This document shows positions 33,971-46,800 of a stretch of DNA of 64,000 bases, in pieces. Position numbers and translations under genes: made by a program. Below the pieces are notes generated by a model. That model was not told where the DNA came from. It did not search any database and was given only the letters and a program-made list of their open reading frames with translations. The stretch spans positions 4,664,326 to 4,728,325 of the forward strand of contig JANPWX010000449.1 of NCBI GenBank assembly GCA_024734555.1, written 5' to 3'. The stretch comes from Trochalopteron elliotii (Eukaryota > Chordata > Aves > Passeriformes > Leiothrichidae). Within the stretch, counting starts at the first letter, position 1. Each line of letters begins with the position of its first letter.

Positions 33971-36900
33971 TTCAAAATGAATAAAGAACTTTATATGGAG
34001 TTACTTACACCAGTAATAGCCTTTTTCAATCTTAGTTATGGTGTCAGTAGTATAATTTTATAATAAGAAGATTTTTTTTTCTCTGCCTTGAGGTAAAACT
34101 ATCTGCAGAGAAAGAAACTGCACATTGTGTTAGACTTTGCTGGTTATATACCCTGTTAGCAGGGGGAAAAACAAGCTGTGACACTGCTCCGTTCTGTACT
34201 CTGTAGATTATCATGTCACCTGCACCTCAAGCCCATTCTTTTTTGAGACACTCAATGCAGTAACAGTTCTTGAAAAACCAGTAAGTGTCAGGATTGAAAT
34301 TGTTCTTGGCTTCAGTGGGAAGTGCATGAGGAATTGGTGGCACAAGGAGTAGGGATAATCTAATGGCATGGAAATGTCCCACTTCTTAGATATGCAAACA
34401 CACAATGCTAAGGGCTGAATTTTTTTGCTTCAGTGCCTTTTGTAGATGGGGGCTGTTTGCCCTGTGTGCTGCACCTATGTAAGCTAATGGAGGAAGTGTA
34501 AAGGAGGCAGAAATGAGAGGCCTGCTGTGTCTCTGACCCCCAGCACTCTCCTCACAGCAGCTGGGCTGTCAGGAGGGCATCTCAGTACACCTGGTGCATG
34601 CCTGGCTCCGGCTGCTCCCACTGCAAGCAGGAAGCAGGGGACTGAAATGTGACTTTCTGGGTCACCGTGCACACCCGAATCTGCCCCTGAGCTATGCAAT
34701 TACACATTTTCCTTATTCAGGGATCATGCTGACTATGTGATCTAAATAAATTTCAGAGCTTCTTTTCATGTAGCTGTGATTAGATAAGTTGGCACAATGG
34801 CTGTTTTATAGAACTGCAGTGCACTCTATCTATGTAGAGTGTAGAAAAATGCTGAAAAGAAAATTCTGAAATAATTCTCTCTTCAACTGAAATTTGGTTT
34901 TCAAGTTATAAATGAAGGGTTTTTTTGAAGGGGGTTTAACTGGATATTTTTCTCTCCTGGGAGATGTGTGAAAAGCTCTCTGCCCTGTAGATAAGGCAAT
35001 GACAAAGCTAAATTTGATGTACTAAATGTCATGCTTCTACATTTTCTGGTGGGCATACATTGGAATGATGTTTACAATATGAATCAGCATAATTGCTGCA
35101 AAGGTTGCTTGTATCAATTTAACTTTCCTCCAACAAAGACAGTTCTTTACTTCTTTTCCTTGAAAAGTTGAGCACCTCGTATACAGCATAAGGTTTCATA
35201 ACTGAATTTAATACTTTTGTGAACATCAGCAGAAATACCTTTTATTATGTTTGCTCCTGATGCAATTACTATGCAGGATGAAAATTTTTGATTTTAGCAT
35301 AGCTCCTCCAAACCTTTAATATACTAATGCAGAGCATCCAACATCAGACAATTATAAGTATCCGTATGCCAGAAAATTTGAACTATTGTTCTCACAGATT
35401 GTCATTTCTTTTTGCTGGGTATATGCAGAACTTAGCATTTCTCAGTATTGCTTCATTGTACTTAATTTTAATTTCATTGCTACCTTACGTGTGATTTATT
35501 ATTACTGAAAGTTGCTCATCCAGATTTTCATTGTTTTATGTGTTCACACAGTAAATTTTTCCAACGTTGTATACAGAAAGGTGCTGTGGGTCCTGATTTG
35601 GGGGTGAAAGGAGGATCAAAGCCAGGAAAGGAGGGGAGATAATTAGACAGATGACAGTGTACATTCCTGAACGATATTGTGTAATTATGTCAAAAGTCTG
35701 GCCCTGAGCTGATGCTTCTTTCAGGCCCTGTGCTGTAACTGAGACAGCATCTGATCTGGATGCATTTGTATTGTGACTTCACAAAAATGCAGGACATGAT
35801 GAGATAGTATAATGAGAAGCAGAAGCACTTGTAGCCACTGAAGTCTCTCCTTGTCACTGCTTGTGTGCAGCTGTTGTATGTAAAGACTGACAATTCTGTG
35901 AACTCAGGATGAAAGCACTGGAGAGAAAGGAAAAAACCCCACATTTATTCAATACTACATTGTCAACAAGAGCCAGGCTGCAATTTTAAAATGGATGTAT
36001 TTGTTCTAGATCTGATTTTGAGTCATTTCCCAGGACAAAGTTAAAAACTGAAAGTGAGGGAGATTGAGAAGTAATAGTATCATCCTCCTTTTTGGAAACA
36101 GACTATCTCACATGCATACTGAACTATGTCAATCTGGTATAGAACAGTGACTCACACATACTTTGGAAATGCAAATAGCAATGCTGCACCATCAGAATGG
36201 AATCGATATTATTAAAGTACTAAAAATAGCAAAATTAATGAGGATCTTGATTAGGAAAATGAAAAAAAAAACAGAAAGAAGTTTTCCATGTGTTTGAGGA
36301 AAAAGAAGCAACAAAGTATGAACAGTAAAAATAATTATGTTTATGAAGTGGTTTATTCAAAATTTTTCTTCAGTATTTTTTAGCAGTAGTCACATTCTCC
36401 CTATTCCATAAAGGGGGACATATGTGTGAGCAGTCATTGGAACCCTTCGTAGTCTTCAGAGTCACAGTAATATAATCTGTCCCATATAGTTCAATAATGA
36501 TGTCAGAATTTATAATTTTTTAGTCATTATTTTATTTATTAACAGCTTCCTCCTGTTTTGAAAAACAGAATGATGTTACCTAATAACATGCAACTCTACA
36601 CGTGGCTGCATTGCACCTACCCTGGGATCACTGAAATACATCATCTCTAGGTACCTATCAAGGACCAGGCCTTGGCATACAGCTACGTATTGAGTGTGTT
36701 AATATTACATGAAGTGAAGAGGGGCTGTCCAAGTTCTTTGTCTCTAAAATGGACTTAATACCGTGGAGAGATCCCTGGTCTCCATTGCAAAATCATGCAA
36801 AATAAAGTACCATTTTTGAGATGCTGACATACAGGAATACTAGAAGCTATTGAGGTCTATGAAAAATGGAATCTGCAGGTTACAAAAGAAGTGGTAATTA

Positions 36901-39900
36901 ATATAAAACAGAGGTTTTTTTCTCATATCCTCTATTTTGTGATTTGTCAAATCACATGGCAAATGACTTTGTTTGTGGAGAGAATAAAGTCTGTATGTCT
37001 TCTGTCACATCCTTGGAGCAGGCAAGAAGGCAGTTTATGACATAAACTGATGCCTCTTTTTCGCCTTTTTGAACTATTCATTATGCTATGAGAGTTCACA
37101 TTTTTATTTAACCCTCTCCCCCTCCAAATTAATAAAGTAATGTCAGCTCCATGTGGAAGGCCAAAACAGCCAGCTGCGGATGGTTGCCCTTCAATATCTG
37201 TCAGATACAATTTTCCAGAGCATGAAAAAGACAGCTTGCTCAATAACACTCTACCTCCTCTTATGAAATATATTTCATAGATCATGGAGAAACATAGAGA
37301 GTGGAACACACTGAGGCATCCATTTGTTCTTTCTTGCAGTTGTAATTCGACTTTCTGGCTTCTCTTGCACTTACAAAAAGTACAACTATTGATTGTAGTG
37401 AATTATTCCTGTTACCTGGTAAACCCTGTCACTAGTGCTGTGCATTAGCAAATGAACAGCAGTGGGTTTATTTCTTATTTCCTTTTTCACTCTTTCCTTC
37501 TGAGTCTCAATGTATTCTGGCATACAGCTTTTATGGCTCCAAAGATGTTTGAGGGAGTCTTGGCAAAAATGGAGAAGGTGGCAGCAATGAGGCCCAGGTA
37601 CAAAACGGCTGAGGACAATTGCACAGCCCTCTGATTTTTCTATCCTGTAGAAAAGCATTCAGTCCCCAAGATGGTGTTCACTTATAGATGGCAGAGTTGC
37701 TGAAAGGAATTAATGTGGGAGTGTGGCATAGTCATGACTATTTTTTGCCTCCGGTAGGATGGAATAGCTGCTAACAAGATATCCAGGTGATTGTTTCATC
37801 TGGTGTTATTCAAAGCCTTTAGTTTTAAGATTCCAGCTTTTCAGATACAGAATTCTTGGTTCACATAGATAGCTGACAAGCGATTCATTAAACACAATAA
37901 GAAATGAGTCAAGACAATGTGGGCTATGCCTACACTTCATGTTATGCTTTGATTAGGAGCTTGCTTTTTTTGACCATTTTTGTCGTACTGCATGGGGGTT
38001 TCCTGACTGCTCAGGAAACATTCCAAAAATGGGTCTTCCTCAACAACCTTAATGGATTGATAGCATGACAGTTTTAGAATGGAATTAAAAGCAGAACTAC
38101 CCAACGGCAAACTACCAAGAAAATGGAAGTAGCATGTTCATATGAGTATTATTATTTGTTGATATTATCATAGCACTTGAGAACTATAATTAATTACTTA
38201 TGCCAGAAGTACAAAAGAAAGACACCACCATTGCTTAAAGTGATTACATCTAGGCATTGAACAGGACAGTGAGAGCAAAAGATGGGAGAATTCAGTCATA
38301 TAGGGAGGCATGAAAAGTGTTCTTAGTATCATGGCAGTCTGCTCATTGTCGAGCTTTCTTACATGGAAAAGCAGTATTTGAGGGAGGGTAACGAGGTGAC
38401 TAAGCAAATGCTCACAGAGATTCTGCTCAGCCTCACAGATTCAGAAGAGCCACGAAGGAGAAAGCTGGCTTGAAAGCTGGAAAATTTAGTAAGTGGATGT
38501 GAGATTAACATCACTGATCATCATCATCTGTAAAATAAATGGTAATGTGGTGGAGCTTGTCAGAAAGGGCCTTGAAAGTGGAGAGAAATATTTAAATTTG
38601 ATGCCATAAGGAAAGAAGAGCAGCCTGACAGAAATACAAAGAAAGGGATATCATCACCGTAACAGTAAGCTAAGCTACACTGAGTAACATTATGGGTGGA
38701 TATGAGTGAGGAAAAATTATGTCTGTCAGGAATTAATAAATAATGTTGAAATAGGTGAGAAAAAGGGTGGAAGCTATGGTGAGTTTGGACTGCAGGCTGG
38801 GTACAACATGCAAATATTAAGGAATTTAAACTGCAAAGATAATATTGTACCATTAGCATGTTTAATGTGATAAATTATTAGAGTCCTGATGTGTAGGTTA
38901 AGAGCCTGCCTTATAAATAAGATGTGCTGTTTGTGTTATCACCCTATTTAAGTCAATAGGCAGGTCAAAAAGGAAAATTATTCATGTTGATTGATGCTGA
39001 GCTCATGAGGAAAGAGTAGAAAGGCAGAGGACAATTTTCATCTGTCAAAAACACAGGCTAGACTCACAAATGCACAGGTTATACATTTGACAATGGCTAA
39101 ATATCTAGGAAAGTAGGGACAGAACACAGATTTAAATGCTTAAGCAGAAACTTTAGCTGATACAGACAGGTAGGTGAGAAAGCAGATGAGATGATCTGAG
39201 AGGGACCTGGCAGACCAATATGCTTAAAGGGATTGTAAGCAGTGGATTCAGAAAGCTTAGAAAGAAAGGAGATTACAGTAGTAATTGTAAAGGCAAATGG
39301 ATGTAGGATTGGTACAAATTCAAGTTCTGATTGGGAGGAAAGGATGATAACTAATGTGTATGAAGAGTATATACCATATTTATAAGCTTATAAAATAAAT
39401 ACTCCAAAGGCAAACACTATTACTTTTTTTTTTCACTGTAGCCTCATTGCCAGTTTATTTTTAAATGAAGTATGTGGGTCGGTTATAGAATTCAGCAATT
39501 CCTTGAGAGTAAAAAGGGCATAATACTGGATTAATGTGTGAAGGGTCTGTATTAAATGTTCTATTAACAGCTTTGTTCCACTAATTATATAGGTAAGTGC
39601 TAGTATAACTGGTTTATATTACATTTAGAATGCAATATGCAAGAGGAGGGATGTTGCTTTTCTAAACCTCCTTTGCTGCAGAAAAAGATAATGAGAGCTA
39701 TATAAAGTCCTGAAATCATAGCCAATTTATCAGGCCTGCTATGTGAGCTAATGCAAGACTAGAGACATGCCGCCCCAACTTCTGATCATTTTATACCACT
39801 TTTAATGCCTAGAAATGAAAAGAAAGAAATTAATGGGGAAATAAAGAGAGAAAATGGAATATATGTACTGTATTTTTGACACTTTGAATCTTACCCTATT

Positions 39901-40599
39901 ATTAGTCTTTTTATATGGAAAAAAAATCCAATCAAATCAGACAAGTATTCAGATTTTCAGCTTTATACCATATACAGGGATTTTAGAGGATACTCCAAGA
40001 AGTATTGCAAAATAATGTATTTCTGATAAGGATCCGAAGTGAACAATGAATGGGAACTAACACAAATATAGTTTCCTTAGCAATGATGCTTCATGATACC
40101 ATAATTATTTGTTGTTTATACTACAACAGTAAATATTGTTTTATAATACTATTACTAGAAGTCTACAATTTGCTTTTGAGGCCTTGCTTTAGTCTAAGAA
40201 TTTACTTTAAAATGTAAGGTAAATCAGCTCATTTTAAGTGAGGAATGGAGGAAAAAGATAATAAGGAGCAATAGTAATAATTTGAGGCACAATTGTGTTC
40301 TGAGAACATAAAAATTAATTTGATTCCTAGTGTGAACTGTTGCATTTAGGCCTAGAAATCAAAAGTATCTGCGTATCTGTTAATTTAGGAGTGTACCAAA
40401 GGGCTTGATGTAGTGAGGATTGGGAGGCCATGAGAAATCACCAGGGGAGCAGAGTGGTGGGAGAGGCTGTCATGTTCTCACCTGGTGAAAAAATTGTGGC
40501 TATAATCCCATCCCAGTTGTCTGTGCCTGAATTCGGAGAGCATATGGAACAAACAAGTGGGATTAGGTGTCCCTGTATGGCCACCAATGTGGTGGGTTA
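33971..40599 (+). other. GRIA4: GRIA4 intron 3, plain sequence
   Basis: About 6.6 kb of AT-rich non-coding sequence. At 34271-34345 a segment with gcttcagtgggaagtgcatg resembles common ancient amniote repeats but is too short to classify. The frames at 36947-37309 (120 codons) and 38560-38859 (99 codons) have no recognisable domain. Confidence 0.65.
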
Positions 40600-42207
40600 C
40601 AGAAAGCAGTGCTGTGACTAAAAGGATGGGAGTGTTGCAGGGCATGGAGGAGATGGACAGGATCCAGCACTGTGCTGTGTGCAAAGGGGTTATTGCACTG
40701 ACCAGGAAATGCCCTGTGGAGCAAACTGGCCTGGAGCATGGGGATCAGGAGCAGAGGACAGATAAGCAAGTGTGATGGCACCTCTGCCAAATGCTGTCAA
40801 GAGGTGAAAGTGGAGGAAACCTTTAGGCAGCTAGAGGAAGCTGGTTCAAAATTGCAGGTTCTGATACTGACAGGGAACTTCAGTTGCCCTGATAAGTGGT
40901 CAAAATGCAATAAGGTGGAGTGCAAGAAACACAGGAGATTTCTGAAGCACATCCAGATGATTTGTTGAAGCAGGCAATGAAGGTTATAACCAGGGTAGAC
41001 CTGTTGAACCTGCAGCTACAAGCAAGGAAGTGTAAGGCTGGAGATGGGCAAGGCAGTGGCAGCCTTATAACCAGCAGCTCTGTGATTATGAAGTTAAAAC
41101 ACAGAGAGGTAATAGAAGAATCAGACCCCTGGCTTAAGGAGAGCAACTCATTTAGGGATCTTCGTGGTGTGGTCCAACAGACATCTACCCTGTAGAGGAA
41201 GGGGTCCAGGAAGCCAGTTATCTTCCAGGACATTTTCCTCAAAGCACTGAGATTATCCTTTTTGATGTGCAGCAAGTCAAGCAAGCGTGGCAGGTGCTCA
41301 AATGGGGAACTCCTGACAGAACTCAAATGCAAAAAGTAGTTCCACTGGAGATGGAAGCAGGGACAGGCTCTCTGAAGGACTATGAAAACATGGGTCAAAC
41401 TGGACCTGTGGAGTAGAACGAGAGTGAACAAAGGGGTGTAAAGTGTGTCTGAAAGTGTACTGGCAGAAGAAGGAAGGGAAAATACCCATGTGAGTCCACT
41501 GTCCAGTGAGCAGTGAAAGAGTGGACAAGTACACAAAAATCCCAATCCCTTTTTATCTTGATTTTTACTGGGAAGATCTGCCCTCAGGCCCTCTAAATCA
41601 ATGAGCTAAGTTGCAGAATTGGAATGAAGAAGGACTGTGTCAGAGACCTTTTAAGACAATTGTTTTTATTAAGACCCATGGTACTAGATGGTTTCTATCC
41701 AAGGTTATTGAAGAAACCAGCCGACATCATTTAAAGGCTGTTCTCTATGGCCTTTGAAATATCTTGTTGTTCAAGAAGTTCATGATGACTTGGAAAAGGA
41801 AAACTTCATACCAATCTTCAAGTAGGGAAAGAGGATTTGGGGTAGTAGAGGCTTGTCTTTGGCTCAGTCTGCTAAATGGTTATGGATTAAATTCATTTCT
41901 GCATGTGTGAAAGACATGGAGGTGATTTGGAATAGCCAGCACGGATTTACCAGAGTAAGACTTTGCCTGAATAATTTGATTGCTTTCTATGATCAAAATA
42001 TTGATTCCGTGGACAAGGGTAAAACCAGTAGAGTTGTGAGCAGATGTGTTTAGTTGGACTTTAGCTGGGCTTTTGACATTATCTGCTATGCTATCGACAA
42101 CTGGAATACAGTATGGATGCATGAGTGCTAAGGTGGGTGTTCTATGGGTGGCATTAATGATGCTGAAAGGGTTGTGATTATCTGTACAAACCCCAGTTTG
42201 CAGCCAG
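40600..42207 (+). mobile_element. CR1 LINE ORF2 segment (endonuclease to reverse transcriptase), sense
   Basis: Interrupted frames read successive CR1 ORF2 parts. FRQLEEAGSKLQVLILTGNF near 40830-40890 is the endonuclease end, where the usual GDFN-type motif is changed to GNFS. LLKQAMKVITRVDLLNL near 40970 follows. VIWNSQHGFTRVRLCLNNLI at about 41925-41985 is reverse transcriptase, and LDFSWAFD near 42060 corresponds to the first catalytic-Asp motif of the polymerase. Similarity ends near 42207, before the usual GVPQG motif. Many stops and frameshifts make it dead. The 221-codon antisense frame at 40880-41545 lies wholly inside and is incidental. The left boundary may be earlier. Confidence 0.85.
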
Positions 42208-42530
42208 GTATTGGTGGTTGGTGGTGTGATTTAGGGGCTGTTGGGGTTTTTACTCCAGCCAGAAAATATATACCATGCAGCTGCTCACTCACTGCCCACC
42301 ACCCCACCCCCCAGTGGGGAGGAAAATCAAAAAGAAAAAGTAAATCTAGTTGGTTGAAATAATAAGATTTTATTACTTGAAACAAAACAAAATGTAATAA
42401 TACTGATTTAACAATAATGATAGTAATGAAACGAGATATGGAGAATAACACCCAAGAGATACGAGTGATCCACAATACAGTTGCTCACCACCTGCTGGCC
42501 AATGCCCAGCCCATCCCCCAGCAACATGGT
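42208..42530. mobile_element. LTR fragment, avian ERV family B
   Basis: Contains tttttactccagccagaaaa, gcagctgctcactcactgcc, a C-rich cccaccaccccaccccccag tract and gttgaaataataagatttta. An A/T-rich AATAATGATAGTAATG-like stretch follows, then ctcaccacctgctggccaat with gcccagcccatcccccagca. I recognise this order as a common avian LTR different from family A. It separates the two opposite CR1 pieces. Orientation and ends are uncertain. Confidence 0.65.
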
Positions 42531-42711
42531 CAATATGAAAGACTGTGTCTGCAAAAGCACTTGAACACATAATACCCACTGTTTTCTGTATGATTTTTTT
42601 TTCCCGTATTTTGTGGTGCTGGTCTTTACATTCTAGGAGATCCTTTTGAGAAATAACTATTCTTTCTTTCTGTAGTGGGTCTTGTTGCCTATGATTTAAA
42701 TACTACTTTTT

Positions 42712-43810
42712 TCACAAAATCATAGCACAGTTGAGGTTGAAAAAGACTGATAAAGATCATCTAGTCCAACCTCCCCTCTTTCACTACATCAGGCTGCTCA
42801 GAGTCCGATCCAGCCTGGCCTGGCAACACATTGCAGTGATGGATATCCACAACTCTTGCAGTGCCTCACAGCCTCACTGGGAAGAATTTCTTCACTGGAA
42901 AGAATTTCTTTCTTATATCTAACCTAAATCTACCGCCTTTATTTTAAAACCATTGTCCTTTTTTTTGCTACTACAGGCCCTACAGGTCCTGGCAAAAATT
43001 CTCTCTCCATCTTTCTTATAAGCCCACTTTATATAGTGAAAGGATGCAATAAGGTCTCCCTAGAATCTTCTCTTGTCTAGGCTTAGCAACCCCATTTCTC
43101 TCCATCTCTGACTGACCATTTTTGTGGCAGTCCTCTGGATTTGTTCTAACATATCCACTCTTTCTTGTACTGGGTCCCAGAGCAGGACATCCTCTCCAGA
43201 TAAGATCTCAGGAGAGCAGAGAGTAGATGGGAAAAATCATCTCCCTCGACCTGCTGGCCACACTGCTTTTGGTGTAGCTCAGAATATGGTTGGCTTTCTG
43301 GGCTGCAAGCACACATTGCCAGATCATGGCCAATTTTTCCTCCACCAGGACTGCCAAGCCCTTCTTATCAGGGTTGCCCTCAATCCATTTATCTCCCCGG
43401 TTTGTATTGATACTGAGATTGAGATTGCCCTGACCCAGGTGCAGGACCATGTGCTTGCCCTTGATGAACTTCTTGAGTTTTTCATGGGTCCACTTCTCAA
43501 GTCTTTAAAGTTGCTCTGGATGACATGGTATCTATCTACCAAATCAGCTGGACCACTCAGCCTGGTGTGATGTGTAAACCTGCTGAGCCTGCACTCAGTC
43601 CCATTGCCTATGTCATTAGTGAAGATATTAAATATTACTGGTCCCAACATCAACCCTTGAGGAACACCTCTCATTACTGGTGTCCATTTGGGCATTGAAC
43701 CATTGACAATAAATCTTTGTCCCATGCAGCCAGCCAGCCATTTCCTTATCCTTCTAACAGTTCAGGCATCAAATCTGTATCTCTCAAATTCAGAGATGAG
43801 AATGTTAGGG
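42712..43810 (-). mobile_element. CR1 LINE 3' half (reverse transcriptase to 3' terminus), antisense
   Basis: The left edge is the CR1 3' terminus (acaaaatcatagcacagttg), followed by gatcatctagtccaacctcc. On the minus strand the frame at 43324-43725 shows reverse transcriptase: RGVPQGLMLGPVIFNIFTND is the conserved GVPQG block, and the catalytic FADD-type motif has decayed to FTHHT. The preceding segment KWLAGCMGQRFIVNG is also present. At about 1.1 kb it is one of the two longest CR1 pieces here. Lost catalytic residues and stops show it is inactive. Confidence 0.9.
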
Positions 43811-46800
43811 AGGATGATAGCAAAGGATTTGGAGAATTTGATGTAATTTTTTACTTTTTTAGCATTTAGAATTTGGAAGAAAGAGAAAGAGACACATTAA
43901 GTGCTGGTAATGAGATTGTATACTCTAAGCATTACTGGTTTTATTCCCCTTCCTCCCCAGAGAACTGTGTTAGAAAGACAGGAATAGTTTGTATTGAGGC
44001 ACTTAAAATATTTTCATGTGTTTTAATTAATCTCTAAATTAACATACATGTGCATTTTTCTTTTTAAGTCTCTTTAAGAATTGTTTTTGCATTTTACTCT
44101 CCTTTTGCTTTTTGTTGCTAAAACATGAATGACGGAGTAATTTTATTGGCAATTACGGGTTCAGTTTGAGCTTGTATAAACTCTTACCACATCTGTATAC
44201 TTTACTAGGGGGAGGAAAAAAATTGTGTTTCTTCATCCTTAGTGTTTACAATATATATCATAATGGTTTCTTAAAAAGCAATATTGAAGACCTGACAGAC
44301 GTGAAAGTATTTCTCATGCATGAGTTGTGCCTGTCCCTACCCTCACCAAAAATGCTGCCTAAATGGATTTTTTTATCCACTCATCTTTATTAGTACACAC
44401 TCCAAAGAGTAGCAGATTACTGGGCATAACTCACTGTGTTCATTGATTCATTGGAAACCACTGTTCTGCTCTCTGAGCTCCATATTTCATCTGCTTTCTT
44501 ACTAAGTATCAGGGGTTTTTTTGCATATTAAAGATTTTTCAAACATCCCTGAGACAAGTATCAGGGCAATTAGATTATCATACCTCTGGAGAACTGAATT
44601 TACTTGGATATAACTCTTCAAGGTGCTGTAGTATTCAATTATCTCCTGAGATTTCATGCTCAGTTATGTTAGTCTGTGTGATTCCTAACACTTCTTAATG
44701 GTTTTTTATTTCTTTCCAAACTTAACACAAATAAATGGTTTGTGGTTTGAAAAGATGATTGTTAGTGTTCATATGCATAATGCTGGTCAGGATGAATAAA
44801 ATTTTTCATTATTATTCAGTGCTGAAGACTTTTAGCCATGTTAATTCTTGTGGCTTCTCTTCGAGAAAGAGGGAGTCTGAGAAGAACTGCTAGGATGATC
44901 ATCACTATGCAGCATTCATATCATAAAACAAAGAGGCTTGTCTGTAAATGAAAAATTGCTGGGTTTCATCAATATATTAGGAGAATAAAAGTAATGGAAC
45001 AAATAAAACCTCTTAAACTAAAGAACAATGTTGAGTCAAACACAAAGTAATGTAGAAGTGGGCAAAAAAGATAATCTGTTTTGGAAATAAGATTATTTAG
45101 CAAGAATGGAAGAAGGTCGTGGAAGAAGCACCACGTGAGCTTTATGGAGGAAAGATTGTGAAGTACTTTTAAAAGGTAAAGTGATGATTTTTGTCTTAAG
45201 GTTAGATTTTGTCCAAGTGTTTTGTTCCAGAATGACTTTTAATGTTTTAAAAAAGAAATGTGTGTTGTTCTAATATCATGTGCTTCTAGTGTAGTGTTTC
45301 TGTTTCTGAAAATGGCTTACATACACTTTTGGGGAAGATACCGTATTCAGCAGTGTACAGGTAGGGAGCAAAGAGATTTGGTGATTTCTAAGTAATAATG
45401 GTTTTGTAGGGATAAAATTCACTTTTCAGATTCAAACATTCAGTAATGATAAATACTGCAGAAGACTTTGAAAAGACTATACACTGTATAAATCACCCAT
45501 TATCAATAACCAATCAATGAACTTATGGTACAAAATAAGAACTTCTGCTGTTATACTTGCTGTAAAATTGTTTTCCCCAGTCCTGGGCTTTGTATTTTCT
45601 TACTTTTGCAAATGTCAGTGCCATTAGGAAAAATCAACAGTATCTGAATAATCCAAGAAGAGCCCAAAAGAAATAGAAAGTGATCCTGTTCAAATTCTTC
45701 ATGAAATCTAGGAATTTTTTTTGTAAACTAAGGGTCAGAAGTATTGTCTGTCTGGAAAGACCACTACAGTAAAACAAAGATCAGGCTCTTGAGAAGATAA
45801 AAAAGCCAAGAACTGTCAGGATTTTGTTTACTTGTCAAGAAAAAGTAAGTTTCTGAAAATGAGATACCTGACTCTTTCATAGAGTTTGCCCCTCTCTTTC
45901 TTATTGTGTCTCACTGTCTGGAGGGGAGTTCTTCTGACTGTTCAAGTCAAGTAACTCCTCTCTTTTATTAGATACACTGGTCTTTGGCAGGGCTTTTAGG
46001 AAATTAATTCACTTCCTTTTGGACTTCATCCCATGCCCAATACCCAACCAGTATTTTCAGGAAGACCTTTTCTCCTCATGCTGTTCACTGGGGTGTTATA
46101 TCTACTCATTAGATTAAAAAAAACCTCAGATTTTGACCAGTTAATAAAACAGCCTCTTGAAAACAAAAACCAAAACAAACCATCACCAACAAAAATCCAA
46201 AAACTCAAAAAATGACCCCCCAAAGCAAACAAACAAACCTGTTAATTGGCAAAAGCTGCTTTGAAAATCATTTTCTATCTTGCTGACTGTATTTTCCCTG
46301 TATTAACATATAATGGACAAATTCTGTCCATAATTGGTGAGAGGACTTTGGGTTTCACTGGGACTGTACATATCCAGACAAACAAAAATTAATCTGGTTT
46401 TAGGTTCATTTTTTTATTCCATAGTGTGCAGAAGGTACATGTATCCTGTTGGGATAGTGAGTTGGTACAAAGACCTGCTTGTGGGGAAAGAAGAGGATTC
46501 AGCAGGTATCCAGGATTGGGCCCAGCTGCTTCCTGATGCCAGGATCAAGCCCCCTGTGTTTATCATAGATTGCAAGCAAAAGCACCAGATGAAATTCTCC
46601 ATTGAATTGTTAGAGGTGAGGTGGGACTAAATAGCATAGAAAGCTTTAATTCCCTTTCCTGATTTGGCATATTTGAGTGTGGGCAAGAGTGACAATAATG
46701 AACGCTCTAGAGAATTGGAGGAGGTTTTAACTCAAGGTAATATACCCGTGCTACCTAATGAGGAACAGTCATGGGTCTCATATGATTATCACCTGTGTCT

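Noticed and set aside
40880..41545. 221-codon antisense open frame, the longest in the window
   Set aside because: It lies wholly inside a sense CR1 ORF2 fragment and shows no domain; it is an antisense shadow of the LINE.
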